Shown in pieces: positions 1 to 8,135 of a DNA stretch of 64,000 nt. Each line of letters opens with the position of its first letter. The first letter of the stretch is position 1. Both the position numbers and the translations under genes were made by a program. The notes under the pieces are model-generated. The model was not told where the DNA came from, did not search any database, and saw only the letters and a program-made list of their open reading frames with translations. The stretch is from Marinihelvus fidelis (lineage in GTDB: Bacteria > Pseudomonadota > Gammaproteobacteria > Xanthomonadales > SZUA-36). The stretch covers positions 1-64,000 of the forward strand of contig NZ_VYXP01000003.1 of the NCBI RefSeq assembly GCF_008725655.1, given 5' to 3'.

Positions 1-161
1 GGGGCGTTATCAATCTGGTCGTAAGCCTTGAACTCACCGCCACGCGCCTCGGCGCACACCTTGGTCAGCGCCGCCGTCAGCGTCGTCTTGCCGTGGTCCA
101 CGTGACCGATCGTGCCGACGTTCACGTGGGGCTTGTTACGTTCAAACTTTTCCTTGGACAT
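1..161 (-). CDS. tuf: Elongation factor Tu, N-terminal part (runs off window)
   Basis: This is the first 53 or so residues of EF-Tu, the GTPase that brings aminoacyl-tRNA to the ribosome. The start reads [19 protein letters not shown], followed by the P-loop [10 protein letters not shown] at about residues 19-28, both diagnostic of EF-Tu. The gene lies directly downstream of tRNA-Tyr, tRNA-Gly and tRNA-Thr on the same strand. That is the classic tufB arrangement, so it is probably cotranscribed with the tRNAs. Only the 5' end is in the window, so completeness cannot be judged. Confidence 0.97.
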   Translation of the reverse strand, partial: MSKEKFERNKPHVNVGTIGHVDHGKTTLTAALTKVCAEARGGEFKAYDQIDNA

Positions 162-200
162 GGGTGTCTCCGCTAATACCTTTCAGTATCGAATGAAATC

Positions 201-276
<76 letters not shown>

Positions 277-326
277 ATAAAAACTGTCTGTCACTTCGCC
301 AGGCGCGTATCACGCCATCCAGGCAA

Positions 327-400
<74 letters not shown>

Positions 401-450
401 AAGCGTCGCCTTCCACACTTGCCTGCGGGTCAACTACCGCCATCAATAGA

Positions 451-535
451 TGGTGGAGGGGGGAGGATTCGAACCTCCGAAGGCATAGCCAGCAGATTTA
501 CAGTCTGCCCTCGTTGACCGCTTGAGTACCCCTCC
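451..535 (-). tRNA. tRNA-Tyr (GTA)
   Basis: An 85-nt class II tRNA with a long variable arm. The acceptor GGAGGGG pairs with CCCCTCC, followed by discriminator A and an encoded CCA. The anticodon stem GCAGA/TCTGC frames the loop CTGTAAA, giving GTA. It is the first gene of the tRNA-tuf transcript. The predicted promoter ends about 16 nt upstream of its 5' end. Confidence 0.97.
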
Positions 536-551
536 CGCAAGCAAGCCGCCT

Positions 552-580
552 ATTTTGTCTCAGCACCCTGGCCGAGTCAA
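552..580 (-). promoter_or_regulatory. Strong sigma-70-type promoter for the tRNA-Tyr/Gly/Thr-tuf operon
   Basis: On the minus strand, -35 TTGACT (580-575) is separated by exactly 17 nt from -10 CAAAAT (557-552). A GC-rich discriminator (AGGCGGC) follows, as expected for a stringently controlled stable-RNA promoter. The predicted start near 545 leaves a leader of about 10 nt before tRNA-Tyr. The rest of 541-696 shows nothing else I can support. Confidence 0.7.
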
Positions 581-696
581 TACAGATGGCGAAAAATCAG
601 CGCGAGATTGTAATGGTGAAACGACCTGCAGGCAAGGCCGAAAACCGGCCTGGTCGCAATTAATTTCAACCCGTGCCAGCCGGGACCCGACCGCAC

Positions 697-1047
697 TCAG
701 TCTTCGTCGAATTCCTCGTCGACGTAGTCATCGTCTTCGAGTTCGCCGGATGACAACTCGTCGCCGGTGACGGGCGGCACGTAGAGCTCTTCATCCTCTT
801 CCGCGCCGAACACCTCGCCGTCGAAATCGAAGTCAAAATCATCACCGCCGAAATCGTCCAGCATGTCGCGTAGCGCCTGGCGCTCGCGCATGATCTCGAT
901 CTGGCGCCAGCGCGGCGTCTGCCGCAACGACGAATGCCCCCGGCTTTCGCCGTCACGGGACCTGTCCCGCTCACGACGCGAATGTTCCGGCGCTGACGCG
1001 TCGGACTGCGACGACTTCCGTGAACCCTGATGTGAACCAGACACCAC
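697..1047 (-). CDS. Small DUF3545/PA3496-like protein
   Basis: A 116-aa protein. Its centre has the basic-aromatic pattern WRQIEIMRERQALRDML, like the small DUF3545 (PA3496-type) proteins whose role is unknown. The N-terminal third is Ser/Arg-rich and probably disordered. The C-terminal third is strongly acidic with repeated D/E-F blocks (GGDDFDFDFDGE). There is no signal peptide or membrane segment, so it is likely cytoplasmic. The ORF opens at a GTG at 1056, but GTG at 1047 has a GAGG 8 nt upstream and is preferred. Family members are usually shorter, so the acidic tail may be lineage-specific. It lies between ychF and the tRNA cluster on the same strand. Confidence 0.6.
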   Translation of the reverse strand: MVSGSHQGSRKSSQSDASAPEHSRRERDRSRDGESRGHSSLRQTPRWRQIEIMRERQALRDMLDDFGGDDFDFDFDGEVFGAEEDEELYVPPVTGDELSSGELEDDDYVDEEFDED

Positions 1048-1087
1048 GACAACCACCTCGCTCTGCGTAGGCAGGAAATTCGGCGCC

Positions 1088-1125
1088 TTTATACCCCAAA
1101 AACCGGGGTGATAAAACCTTTTTTT
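1088..1125. other. Hairpin with T-tract and TATAAA box between ychF and the DUF3545-like gene
   Basis: ACCCC (1093-1097) and GGGGT (1105-1109) form a 5-bp hairpin with a 7-nt loop. Seven Ts at 1119-1125 follow on the plus strand, so the terminator polarity is wrong for ychF, which is on the minus strand. The same segment holds TATAAA (1093-1088, minus), a possible -10 for the gene at 697-1047, but no good -35 is visible. Confidence 0.3.
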
Positions 1126-1142
1126 AACCTGTGACGGAACCG

Positions 1143-2234
1143 TTACACGTTGAAGCGGAACAGGATGACATCACCCTCACAGACGCGGTATTCCTTGCCC
1201 TCGGCACGCAGCCGCCCGGCATCCTTCGCGCCCTGCTCGCCGCCGAATTCGACATAGTCATCGAAGGCGATGACCTGTGCGCGGATAAACCCACGCTCGA
1301 AGTCGGTATGGATTCGACCCGCCGCCTGCGGCGCACTGGCGCCACGCCGCACGGTCCAGGCGCGAACCTCTTTCGGCCCGGCGGTAAAGAACGTCTGCAG
1401 GTTGAGCAGGTCGTAGCCCGCGCGAATCACGCGATTCAGGCCCGGCTCATCCTGGCCAAGCTCGGCCAGGAACTCGTCGCGCTCTTCCGGTTCCAGGCCG
1501 GCCAGCTCCGACTCGACGGCGGCACACACCGGCACCACTTCGGCGCCTTCGCTGGCCACGTGCTCGCGCAGGCGATCCAGCAGCGGGTTGTTTTCCAGCC
1601 CGGATTCGTCAACGTTGGCGATATACATGGTGGGTTTGGCGGTCAGCAGGTTCAGGCTCCTGACCAGCGGCGCATCGGCATCGCTGAGCTCCAGCGCACG
1701 GATGCCACCGGGTGCATCCAGCGCCTCTTTCAGGCGATCCATCAGCGCAACCGCGCGGGTGGCGTCCTTGTCGCCGGAACGGGCCTTCTTGGCCGCGCGA
1801 TCCTGGGCGCGCTCGATGGCTTCCAGGTCAGCAAGCTGCAGTTCCGTGCGGATGACATCCAGGTCGGCCACCGGGTCAACCCGGCCGCCCACGTGGACAA
1901 CATCATCATCTTCGAAACAGCGCACCACGTGCGCGATGGCGTCGGTCTCCCGAATGTTGCCCAGGAACTGGTTACCCAGGCCCTCGCCTTTCGAGGCGCC
2001 TTCCACCAGCCCAGCGATATCGACAAACTCCATGGTGGTCGGGACCACGCGCTCGGGAGTCACTATCGATGCCAGCTGCTGCAGGCGCGGATCCGGAACC
2101 GGGACGATACCGACATTGGGGTCGATAGTGCAGAACGGGTAGTTCTGCGCGTCGATGCCCGCCTCGGTCAGCGCGTTGAAAAGAGTCGACTTGCCCACGT
2201 TGGGCAGGCCAACGATACCACATTTAAAACCCAT
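1143..2234 (-). CDS. ychF: Obg-like ATPase YchF
   Basis: A 363-aa P-loop NTPase of the YchF/OLA1 family, a ribosome-associated ATPase that in E. coli is linked to the oxidative-stress response. Visible motifs are the N-terminal [17 protein letters not shown] (G1 P-loop), [18 protein letters not shown] (G3 and switch region) and NVDE, where GTPases have NKxD. The NVDE form fits ATP preference. The C-terminal TGS-like domain includes [20 protein letters not shown]. The length equals E. coli YchF. The start overlaps the pth stop by ATGA, so translation is probably coupled, as in the usual pth-ychF pair. Confidence 0.97.
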   Translation of the reverse strand: MGFKCGIVGLPNVGKSTLFNALTEAGIDAQNYPFCTIDPNVGIVPVPDPRLQQLASIVTPERVVPTTMEFVDIAGLVEGASKGEGLGNQFLGNIRETDAIAHVVRCFEDDDVVHVGGRVDPVADLDVIRTELQLADLEAIERAQDRAAKKARSGDKDATRAVALMDRLKEALDAPGGIRALELSDADAPLVRSLNLLTAKPTMYIANVDESGLENNPLLDRLREHVASEGAEVVPVCAAVESELAGLEPEERDEFLAELGQDEPGLNRVIRAGYDLLNLQTFFTAGPKEVRAWTVRRGASAPQAAGRIHTDFERGFIRAQVIAFDDYVEFGGEQGAKDAGRLRAEGKEYRVCEGDVILFRFNV

Positions 2235-2833
2235 CAGGATGCTCCCCGAGCAGGCGGAGCCGGCTCCGCCGAGGTATGTAATGCCGTCATGGCGTTCTGC
2301 AATCGACCGTCCAGCACCAGGGGCAGGACATCGATCGATCGGCTTATCGCGTTATCAATGGCGCAGCGGTCATCACGACCGGGCCGCCCGAGCACGTAGC
2401 CGGTCACCGCGTCACGGTGGCCCGGATGGCCAATGCCCAGGCGCAACCGGGTAAACCCCGGATCACCCAGGTGCCTGCAGATATCCCGCAGACCGTTGTG
2501 ACCACCATGGCCGCCGCCGGACTTCAGTCGCGCCACGCCGGGATCAAGGTCGAGCTCGTCGTACGCCACCAGCAGGCGCGTCACCGGGATATCGTAATAA
2601 TCCAGCAGCGCGCGCACGGGCTGGCCGCTGTGATTCATGAAGGTGGTTGGCCGCGCAAGGATCAGGTCGTGCTCACGCCAGCGCGTGCGCAGCACCTCGG
2701 CCTGTAGTCGCGAGACCGTACGCAGGCCGGCCGCGGAGCCACCCAGCAACTCGTCCAAAAACCAAAACCCGGCATTGTGCCGGGTTTCGGTGTACTTGGG
2801 GCCCGGGTTACCGAGCCCAACGACCAGATGCAT
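2234..2833 (-). CDS. pth: Peptidyl-tRNA hydrolase
   Basis: A 199-aa enzyme that cleaves the ester bond of peptidyl-tRNAs released prematurely from ribosomes, recycling tRNA in the cytosol. The N-terminus [20 protein letters not shown] contains the catalytic His (H20) and the substrate-binding Asn (N10). The FMNHSG motif and the DELDL block carrying the active-site Asp follow, then [12 protein letters not shown]. Length is normal (E. coli 194 aa). It lies 27 nt after rplY and overlaps ychF by 1 nt (ATGA), within the conserved prs-rplY-pth-ychF operon. Confidence 0.97.
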   Translation of the reverse strand: MHLVVGLGNPGPKYTETRHNAGFWFLDELLGGSAAGLRTVSRLQAEVLRTRWREHDLILARPTTFMNHSGQPVRALLDYYDIPVTRLLVAYDELDLDPGVARLKSGGGHGGHNGLRDICRHLGDPGFTRLRLGIGHPGHRDAVTGYVLGRPGRDDRCAIDNAISRSIDVLPLVLDGRLQNAMTALHTSAEPAPPARGAS

Positions 2834-2860
2834 GAACGGTGCTCCGTCCGTGAACCGGCC

Positions 2861-3589
2861 TTACTCTTTGTCGTCGCCGGCTTCAGCTTCGCCGTCTTCG
2901 GCATCAGCATCGCCCGCGTCTTCAGCGGTGGCCTCTTCACCAGCCGCCTCGAGCGCTTCGGCTTCTTCGGCTTCGGCAGCAGCGGCCGCACCAGTACCCT
3001 GCGACTCACTGATGTGGATCGCGTTGGCCACCATCACGTTGCTGTCCTCGTCATCGGTCAGCGACGGAACTTCAACGCCTTCCGGCAGCTTGATGTCGGC
3101 CAGCATGACCGCGGAGCCCGGCTCCAGGCCGGACAGGTCGACTTCCAGGAACTCCGGCAGGTTTGACGGCAGCGCCTCGACTTCGATTTCCGTCATCTGG
3201 TGCTGGATGACCACACCGGCGGACTTGCCCGCCTCGGATTCTTCTTCGCCGATGAAGTGCAGCGGCAGGGAGATACGCAGCTTTTCCTTGTCGGAAACGC
3301 GCATGAAATCCAGGTGCATGATCAACTGCTTGTACGGGTGACGGTGCATATCACGCACGACAACCTTCTGCGTGCGACCGTCAGCCACCTTGATCTCCAG
3401 GATGCTGGAGAAGAAGGACTCGTTCTCCGTAGCGTGCAGGATCTCGCGATGCTCAAGCGTCAGGGTAACGGCGTCTTTCTCGCCGCCGTAGATGACCGCG
3501 GGGATTTTACCCGCGCGACGCAGGCGGCGGCTCGCACCTTTCCCCACGTCCTCACGGATTTCCGCGCTGATATAAGTGTTATCAGACAT
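2861..3589 (-). CDS. rplY: 50S ribosomal protein L25, CTC form
   Basis: A 242-aa long-form (CTC, general-stress) L25, which binds 5S rRNA in the central protuberance. Residues 1-95 form the L25 domain (EIREDVGKGASRRLRRAGKIPAVIYGG). Residues about 100-190 form the TL5/CTC beta domain (RISLPLHFIGEEESEAGKSA). The last 50 residues are an Ala/Glu/Asp-rich, probably disordered tail. Many gammaproteobacteria have only the short form of about 95 aa, whereas this is the extended form. A GAGGA Shine-Dalgarno lies 8 nt before the ATG. A terminator-like hairpin sits immediately upstream in the leader (see findings). Confidence 0.95.
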   Translation of the reverse strand: MSDNTYISAEIREDVGKGASRRLRRAGKIPAVIYGGEKDAVTLTLEHREILHATENESFFSSILEIKVADGRTQKVVVRDMHRHPYKQLIMHLDFMRVSDKEKLRISLPLHFIGEEESEAGKSAGVVIQHQMTEIEVEALPSNLPEFLEVDLSGLEPGSAVMLADIKLPEGVEVPSLTDDEDSNVMVANAIHISESQGTGAAAAAEAEEAEALEAAGEEATAEDAGDADAEDGEAEAGDDKE

Positions 3590-3600
3590 TGCCTATTCCT

Positions 3601-3630
3601 CAAAAATAAAGAAACCGCTCTAAGCGGCTT
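3601..3630 (-). terminator. Intrinsic-terminator-like hairpin in the rplY leader (possible attenuator)
   Basis: On the minus strand AAGCCGC (3630-3624), loop TTAGA and GCGGTTT (3618-3612) form a 7-bp stem, followed directly by CTTTATTTTTG. It lies just upstream of the rplY Shine-Dalgarno, downstream of the predicted rplY promoter. It could terminate prs read-through or attenuate rplY. CAAGCCGC can pair alternatively with GCGGCTTG at 3675-3668. Confidence 0.55.
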
Positions 3631-3678
3631 GTTCACCCGCCCCCGCGACCAGGGACGGCATTAAAATGCAAGCCGCCT

Positions 3679-3708
3679 ATTATGACCCAGGACATTGCGC
3701 CCTGGCAA
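3679..3708 (-). promoter_or_regulatory. Promoter for rplY
   Basis: On the minus strand, -35 TTGCCA (3708-3703), an 18-nt spacer and -10 CATAAT (3684-3679). The predicted start near 3672 gives a leader of about 80 nt that carries the hairpin at 3601-3630. The discriminator AGGCGGCTTGC is identical to that of the tRNA-tuf promoter at 541-551. Confidence 0.55.
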
Positions 3709-3725
3709 GATGGCTCTTTTCAGTT

Positions 3726-4691
3726 TCAGTCGACGTAAAGCGAGCTGACCGACTCCCCCTGGGACATGCGGCGAATGGTCTCGGCCAGGATCTGGGCGAC
3801 GCTTAGCACGCGGATACGGTCACACTTGCGCGCGGCCTTGGCCAACGGGATCGTGTCGGTCACCACCAGTTCGTCCAGCGACGACGCCTCGATGTTCTTG
3901 ATGGCCGGGCCGGACAGCACGGGGTGCACGCAGTAGGCGACGACCCGCTTGGCACCCTGCTCTTTCAGTGCGCCCGCTGCGGAACACAGCGTTCCGGCGG
4001 TATCGACCATGTCATCCACCAGCACACAGGTCTTACCCTCGACCTCGCCGATGATGTTCATGACTGTTGCCACGTTCGCGCGGGGGCGACGTTTGTCAAT
4101 GATGGCCAGGTCGGCCTCCAGGCGCTTGGCGATGGCGCGGGCCCTGACGACGCCACCCACATCAGGCGACACCACGACCAGCGGCTGGGCCTGCCGCTGC
4201 CAGATATCCGCCAGCGTCAACGGCGAGGCATAAACGTTATCCACGGGGATATCGAAGAAACCCTGGATCTGGTCGGCGTGCAGGTCGATGGTCACGACCC
4301 GGTCGGTGCCGACGGCGCTGATCATCGTTGCCGCCACCTTGGCCGTGATCGGCACACGCGCAGAGCGCGGCCGGCGGTCCTGGCGTGCGTAACCGAAATA
4401 CGGCATGACCGCGGTCACACGGCTGGCGGACGCCCGCTTCAGCGCATCGACCATGACCAGCATCTCGATAAAGTTATCGGCGGTTGGTGCGCAGGTGGGC
4501 TGGATCAGGTAGACGTCGCGACCACGGATGTTCTCCATGATCTCGACCATGACTTCTCCGTCGGAAAACCGACCGACGTTGGCTTTCCCCATGGGAACGC
4601 CGAGTTCATGTGCGATGTCCTGGGCCAGCGTGGGATGCGCGTTACCCGTAAACACCATGAGGGAAGGACTGGCCAATGTTCTGTTCCCCAT
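3726..4691 (-). CDS. prs: Ribose-phosphate pyrophosphokinase (PRPP synthetase)
   Basis: A 321-aa class I enzyme that makes PRPP from ribose 5-phosphate and ATP for purine, pyrimidine, NAD, His and Trp synthesis. Motifs are [40 protein letters not shown] (flexible loop and ATP site), the metal/catalytic [17 protein letters not shown] and the PRPP loop [12 protein letters not shown]. Length is close to E. coli Prs (315). The first ATG lies only 6 nt after the CCA of tRNA-Gln and has no Shine-Dalgarno. An in-frame Met at 4658 ([13 protein letters not shown]) matches the start of other Prs proteins and is a real alternative. Confidence 0.96.
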   Translation of the reverse strand: MGNRTLASPSLMVFTGNAHPTLAQDIAHELGVPMGKANVGRFSDGEVMVEIMENIRGRDVYLIQPTCAPTADNFIEMLVMVDALKRASASRVTAVMPYFGYARQDRRPRSARVPITAKVAATMISAVGTDRVVTIDLHADQIQGFFDIPVDNVYASPLTLADIWQRQAQPLVVVSPDVGGVVRARAIAKRLEADLAIIDKRRPRANVATVMNIIGEVEGKTCVLVDDMVDTAGTLCSAAGALKEQGAKRVVAYCVHPVLSGPAIKNIEASSLDELVVTDTIPLAKAARKCDRIRVLSVAQILAETIRRMSQGESVSSLYVD

Positions 4692-4697
4692 TGAGTT

Positions 4698-4774
4698 TGG
4701 CTGGGACGGCAGGATTCGAACCTGCGAATGCGGGGATCAAAACCCCGTGCCTTAACCAGCTTGGCGACGTCCCA
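4698..4774 (-). tRNA. tRNA-Gln (TTG)
   Basis: A 77-nt cloverleaf on the minus strand. The acceptor TGGGACG pairs with CGTCCCA, followed by discriminator G and an encoded CCA. The anticodon loop TTTTGAT gives TTG. It is embedded between ispE (11 nt upstream) and prs (6 nt downstream), an arrangement conserved in gammaproteobacteria. It is probably cut out of a mixed mRNA/tRNA transcript. Confidence 0.97.
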
Positions 4775-4785
4775 ATCGTGATTTT

Positions 4786-5667
4786 TTATCGGCCGCCAGC
4801 GGCAACCATTTCGAGCCGGTCAAGCAAAGCGGAGCGATCCACCCCTCTCGCGGCGCGTGCATTATATCGGGTTTCCAACCGCGTTGTGACCCGCAAAGCG
4901 GCTTCTTCGTCGTCAAACGGGATAAAAAACGCACTGCCGGTGCCGGTCATGCGGGCGGGGCCCAGCTCACCCAGTTCGCGCGCCAGTTCGTCGAGTGCGG
5001 GAAGCTGCCGGCGCACGACCGCCTCGCAGTCGTTGCGGGTACCTGACATCCATGCGCGGGCATCCTGGTCACAGGTAACAGGCGCCAGGCGGGGCGTCGA
5101 TCGCGACAGCGCCGGCTCGGCGAAAACCTGCGCGGTCGACACGTGAACGCCCGGCGTGACAACGACGAAATGCGCGTTTCCCAGCCGTACAGGCCTTAGC
5201 ACTTCGCCCACGCCCTCGGCCCAGGCCGAGTACCCGCGAACGAAGACCGGCACATCCGCTCCGAGGCACAGGCCCAGTTGCGCCAGATCATCGTTCGGCA
5301 GGTGGCAGCCCCAGAGCCGGTTCAGCGCCACCAGCACCGTGGCCGCGTCACTGCTGGCGCCGCCCAGGCCGGAACCCATGGGAATGCGCTTTTCGATGCC
5401 AATCCGGGCACCGGCGCGGACCCCGCATTCTGATTGCAGCAAGCGGGCGGCACGCAGCGAAAGGTCCTGTTCCTCGCTGACCCCGGGCAGGTCGCGGGCA
5501 CGGGTGACGTAGCCGTCTTCACGGACTTCGATGTGCACATCGTCACCCCAGTCCAGCAACTGGAAGACGGTCTGGAGCTCATGATAGCCATCGGCGCGCC
5601 GGCCGGTGACGTGCAGGAACAGGTTGAGCTTGGCCGGGGCCGGCCAGGGTCGCTCAGTGTCCGGCAC
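4786..5667 (-). CDS. ispE: 4-diphosphocytidyl-2-C-methyl-D-erythritol kinase
   Basis: A 293-aa GHMP kinase that phosphorylates CDP-ME in the MEP route to isoprenoid precursors. The family signatures are PAPAKLNLFLHVTGRRADGYH near the N-terminus (K and H of the active site), the ATP loop IPMGSGLGGASSDAATVLVA and the C-terminal MTGTGSAFF. The start is the GTG at 5667, giving VPDTERPWPAPAKLN. This overlaps the lolB stop by 14 nt and gives a length close to E. coli IspE (283). The longer open frame upstream is lolB read out of frame. The lolB-ispE-tRNA-Gln-prs order supports one transcript. Confidence 0.95.
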   Translation of the reverse strand: MPDTERPWPAPAKLNLFLHVTGRRADGYHELQTVFQLLDWGDDVHIEVREDGYVTRARDLPGVSEEQDLSLRAARLLQSECGVRAGARIGIEKRIPMGSGLGGASSDAATVLVALNRLWGCHLPNDDLAQLGLCLGADVPVFVRGYSAWAEGVGEVLRPVRLGNAHFVVVTPGVHVSTAQVFAEPALSRSTPRLAPVTCDQDARAWMSGTRNDCEAVVRRQLPALDELARELGELGPARMTGTGSAFFIPFDDEEAALRVTTRLETRYNARAARGVDRSALLDRLEMVAAGGR

Positions 5668-6298
5668 CCGGCTCACCGCTGGAGAACCGCCACCGGCTGA
5701 TGGCCAGGCGTACCCGGTTGTCACCCCGGGAGGCTTCGACCTTGCGGGGCAGCCAGGCGCCCGATTCTTCGCTGTAGCGTTCGAAAAGGACCTGCCAGTC
5801 ACCCTGGTCCAATGAGACCGGCAGCCCCCGCACATCAAGCGCCACGCCGACGGGCAGGCGGCTGACGTCATCACCCTGGTGGACCAGCCCCCTGACCCAG
5901 CGGGACAGTTCCGCCACGGGTACAGGCCAGCCGACTTCGGCCATCGCCAGGGCGTCGGCCGTGGGCGCACGCAGGACACTACCATCGGACCGCGTCAGTT
6001 CTGCGCCATCGTCACTGGTGACGAGCTGCCACGCACCCTGCCCCAGGGCACCACGAAAACTGAGCACCGCGCGGTCCGGCGTTTCCTCCCACTCGATCTG
6101 GCCGCTACCGCCATCGCCATCGATGCGCAGCCCCAGCCTGCCGGTGAATGACCACTCCGTCCAGGCCGCCAGTTCGGCCGCCCGTTCGACATAAAGCTGC
6201 CGGGCCTGCCCGTCATCCACTGGCGTGGGCGTCGGTGCCCTGCCCGCACAGCCGGCAAGTAGCGCGCAGGCTGCTACCAGCGCCCACCGCAGTTTCAC
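5654..6298 (-). CDS. lolB: Outer-membrane lipoprotein LolB
   Basis: A 214-aa lipoprotein that accepts lipoproteins from LolA and inserts them into the outer membrane. It has a lipobox LLAGC with Cys at about residue 17. The mature part follows the LolB pattern WSFTGRLGLRIDGDGGSGQI, then RGALGQGAW and a late PVAELSRWVRGL. Length is normal (E. coli 207). The start is GTG at 6298, overlapping the stop of the upstream TPR gene by GTGA, which suggests coupled translation. The 3' end overlaps ispE. Confidence 0.93.
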   Translation of the reverse strand: MKLRWALVAACALLAGCAGRAPTPTPVDDGQARQLYVERAAELAAWTEWSFTGRLGLRIDGDGGSGQIEWEETPDRAVLSFRGALGQGAWQLVTSDDGAELTRSDGSVLRAPTADALAMAEVGWPVPVAELSRWVRGLVHQGDDVSRLPVGVALDVRGLPVSLDQGDWQVLFERYSEESGAWLPRKVEASRGDNRVRLAISRWRFSSGEPGAGH

Positions 6299-7986
6299 TG
6301 CGGCGGGTCCAGCCGCTTCCGGGTTTCGATCAGGGCGGCATCCTCGGGGTCAATGACCGCGCCTTCGCCCCACACTGCACGTGCGTCATCCTTGCGACCC
6401 TGCGCCCACAGCACTTCGCCCAGGTGGGCCGCGATCTCCGCATTCTGTTCCATCGCGAAAGCCCTGCGCAGGTACTGTTCGGCCTGCTCAAGTCGTCCGC
6501 GTCGGAAGGCGATCCAGCCCATCGAGTCGATAATCGCAGCCTCCTCGGGCGCCAGCGCATAGGCCGCGTTAATCAGCGTCTCGGCTTCGTCCAGGCGATC
6601 CGTCCTGTCGGCCAGGGTGTAACCCAGCGCGTTCAGTGCGTTGGGGTTGTTCGGGTCCATGTCCAGTACGAACCGCAGGTCCGCCTCGGCGGTCTCGATA
6701 TCGCCCGCCTGGACCGAGATCAGTGCGCGCGTGTAATGCAGTGGGACGCTGTCAGGGGCCATGTCGATGCCCTGCCCGAGCAGGTCGATGGCCTCCTGGT
6801 ACTGTTTCGCGTCGGACAGTAACTGCGCTTCCAGCAGGGTTGTCTCCAGGCGCACGTCAACACGCCCGGAATTGCGGGCCGACTGCAGCAAGGCACGTGC
6901 CTCGTCCAGCCGCCCGTCCTGGGCCATCAATACGGCGCGCCGTCGGGTCGCCACGGCATCATGCTCGGTACCGGCTAACTGCGTATACCAGTCGATGGCG
7001 TCCTGGTTCAGCCCCAGCAACTCGGCCGACTGCGCACCCGCGACCGCCCTTGCGGTGGCGTCCGCATCCGCCATGGTGGCGAATCCGCCATAGAGTTCCA
7101 TGGCTGCCGCCCTGTCCATGTTCTTGCTGGCAAACACCACGCGGTTGAAGCGGTTGGCGGGCGTGTCTGGCAGGGCCGCCAGCACCTCCGCCGCTTCATC
7201 CACCTCACCCTGTTGCGCCAGCAGTTCTGCCAGTGCGAATCCGGTGCCCGCGTTGTCCGGGTCCAGCTTCGCGGCGGCCCGGAATGCCTCCAGGGCTTCC
7301 GCCTGCTGGCCCTGTGTTAATGCCAGGCGGCCCATCCATACATGCAGCGGTAATTCGTCGGCCCCCGCATCGACGGCCTGTTGCGCCAACGTGGTTGCCC
7401 GGGCCATGTCGCCCGAGCGCGCGACCGCCTGGCTCTGTGCCAGCAAGGCGTAGGGGTTTCCGGACGCGCCCTGCTCTTCCACCAGCCGTTGCAACAGGTG
7501 CTCCGCCTTTTCCGCGTTGTTGGCGCGCTCCACCAGGTTCGCCACCTGTGGCCAGCCCTGCCAGGCGGTATCAGCGGTGAGCTCTAGCAGCCTGGACAGC
7601 TGCCACGCGGCCTGCTCGTAATCACCCGCAATCAGGAACGTCCGAACCGCGGTCTGGCGCGCATCGATCCGGAAGGGCGCCAGCTGGGTCCAGCGGTCGG
7701 CCGCCATGCCGGCGTACTGCCAGGCCTGGGCCTCGAGCGCGACGCGGGTGGCGCGTTCCGCGATTCCCGGCTCTTCCGACATCAGCGCAGCCTGCAGGTA
7801 GTGCTTCGCGGCTTCCTGGCCATCGCCGTCGGACGCCGCAAGCTCTGCGGCCAGCACATGGGTCATGACCGGGTCGCCCTGCACTTCTGGCGTGTCATCA
7901 GCTGCGCAAAGGGTCGGCGAGGCGCCAATCAGAAATAGCAGGGACGCAAGCCACCAGCCCATCCGCGAACGGGTCGTCAAATTCAT
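6295..7986 (-). CDS. Exported tetratricopeptide-repeat protein
   Basis: A 563-aa protein. It has a signal sequence (MNLTTRSRMGWWLASLLFLI, then SPTLCAA) followed by at least ten TPR-like helix pairs through to the C-terminus, for example DPNNPNALNALGYTLADRTD and EEAAIIDSMGWIAFRRGRLE. TPR arrays hold partner proteins together, and this one is probably periplasmic. It heads the lolB-ispE-prs operon, a position where other gammaproteobacteria also carry a TPR protein next to lolB. A role in outer-membrane assembly is inferred from context only. The start at 7986 was chosen over an upstream in-frame GTG because it gives a clean signal peptide. Confidence 0.88.
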   Translation of the reverse strand: MNLTTRSRMGWWLASLLFLIGASPTLCAADDTPEVQGDPVMTHVLAAELAASDGDGQEAAKHYLQAALMSEEPGIAERATRVALEAQAWQYAGMAADRWTQLAPFRIDARQTAVRTFLIAGDYEQAAWQLSRLLELTADTAWQGWPQVANLVERANNAEKAEHLLQRLVEEQGASGNPYALLAQSQAVARSGDMARATTLAQQAVDAGADELPLHVWMGRLALTQGQQAEALEAFRAAAKLDPDNAGTGFALAELLAQQGEVDEAAEVLAALPDTPANRFNRVVFASKNMDRAAAMELYGGFATMADADATARAVAGAQSAELLGLNQDAIDWYTQLAGTEHDAVATRRRAVLMAQDGRLDEARALLQSARNSGRVDVRLETTLLEAQLLSDAKQYQEAIDLLGQGIDMAPDSVPLHYTRALISVQAGDIETAEADLRFVLDMDPNNPNALNALGYTLADRTDRLDEAETLINAAYALAPEEAAIIDSMGWIAFRRGRLEQAEQYLRRAFAMEQNAEIAAHLGEVLWAQGRKDDARAVWGEGAVIDPEDAALIETRKRLDPPQ

Positions 7987-8017
7987 GAAACAATATCCGC
8001 TGGAATCACCAGGACAC

Positions 8018-8046
8018 AGGATACGCTGTTGACCCGCCCGAACCAA
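8018..8046 (-). promoter_or_regulatory. Promoter for the TPR-lolB-ispE operon
   Basis: On the minus strand, -35 TTGGTT (8046-8041), a 17-nt spacer and -10 TATCCT (8023-8018). The predicted start near 8011 lies about 25 nt before the ATG at 7986. It faces away from the hemA promoter. Confidence 0.45.
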
Positions 8047-8077
8047 TCCACGGGGCCAAACACGAGACCCGCCAAGC

Positions 8078-8106
8078 TTGATATCGGCGCCCCGCGACCC
8101 CAGAAT
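8078..8106 (+). promoter_or_regulatory. Promoter for hemA-prfA
   Basis: -35 TTGATA (8078-8083), an exact 17-nt spacer and -10 CAGAAT (8101-8106). The predicted start near 8113 gives a short leader before the hemA ATG at 8136. It is back-to-back with the divergent TPR-lolB promoter. Confidence 0.55.
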
Positions 8107-8135
8107 TCATCCGCGTCGCGTTCCTGAGTCTTTCC

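Noticed and set aside
1093-1125. Hairpin plus T-tract as the ychF terminator
   Set aside because: The T-tract lies on the plus strand, whereas ychF is read on the minus strand, so the polarity does not fit.
1131-2399. 422-codon plus-strand frame opposite ychF
   Set aside because: It is antisense to a conserved gene, shows no motif and has the His/Gln/Arg-rich composition of a reversed reading frame.
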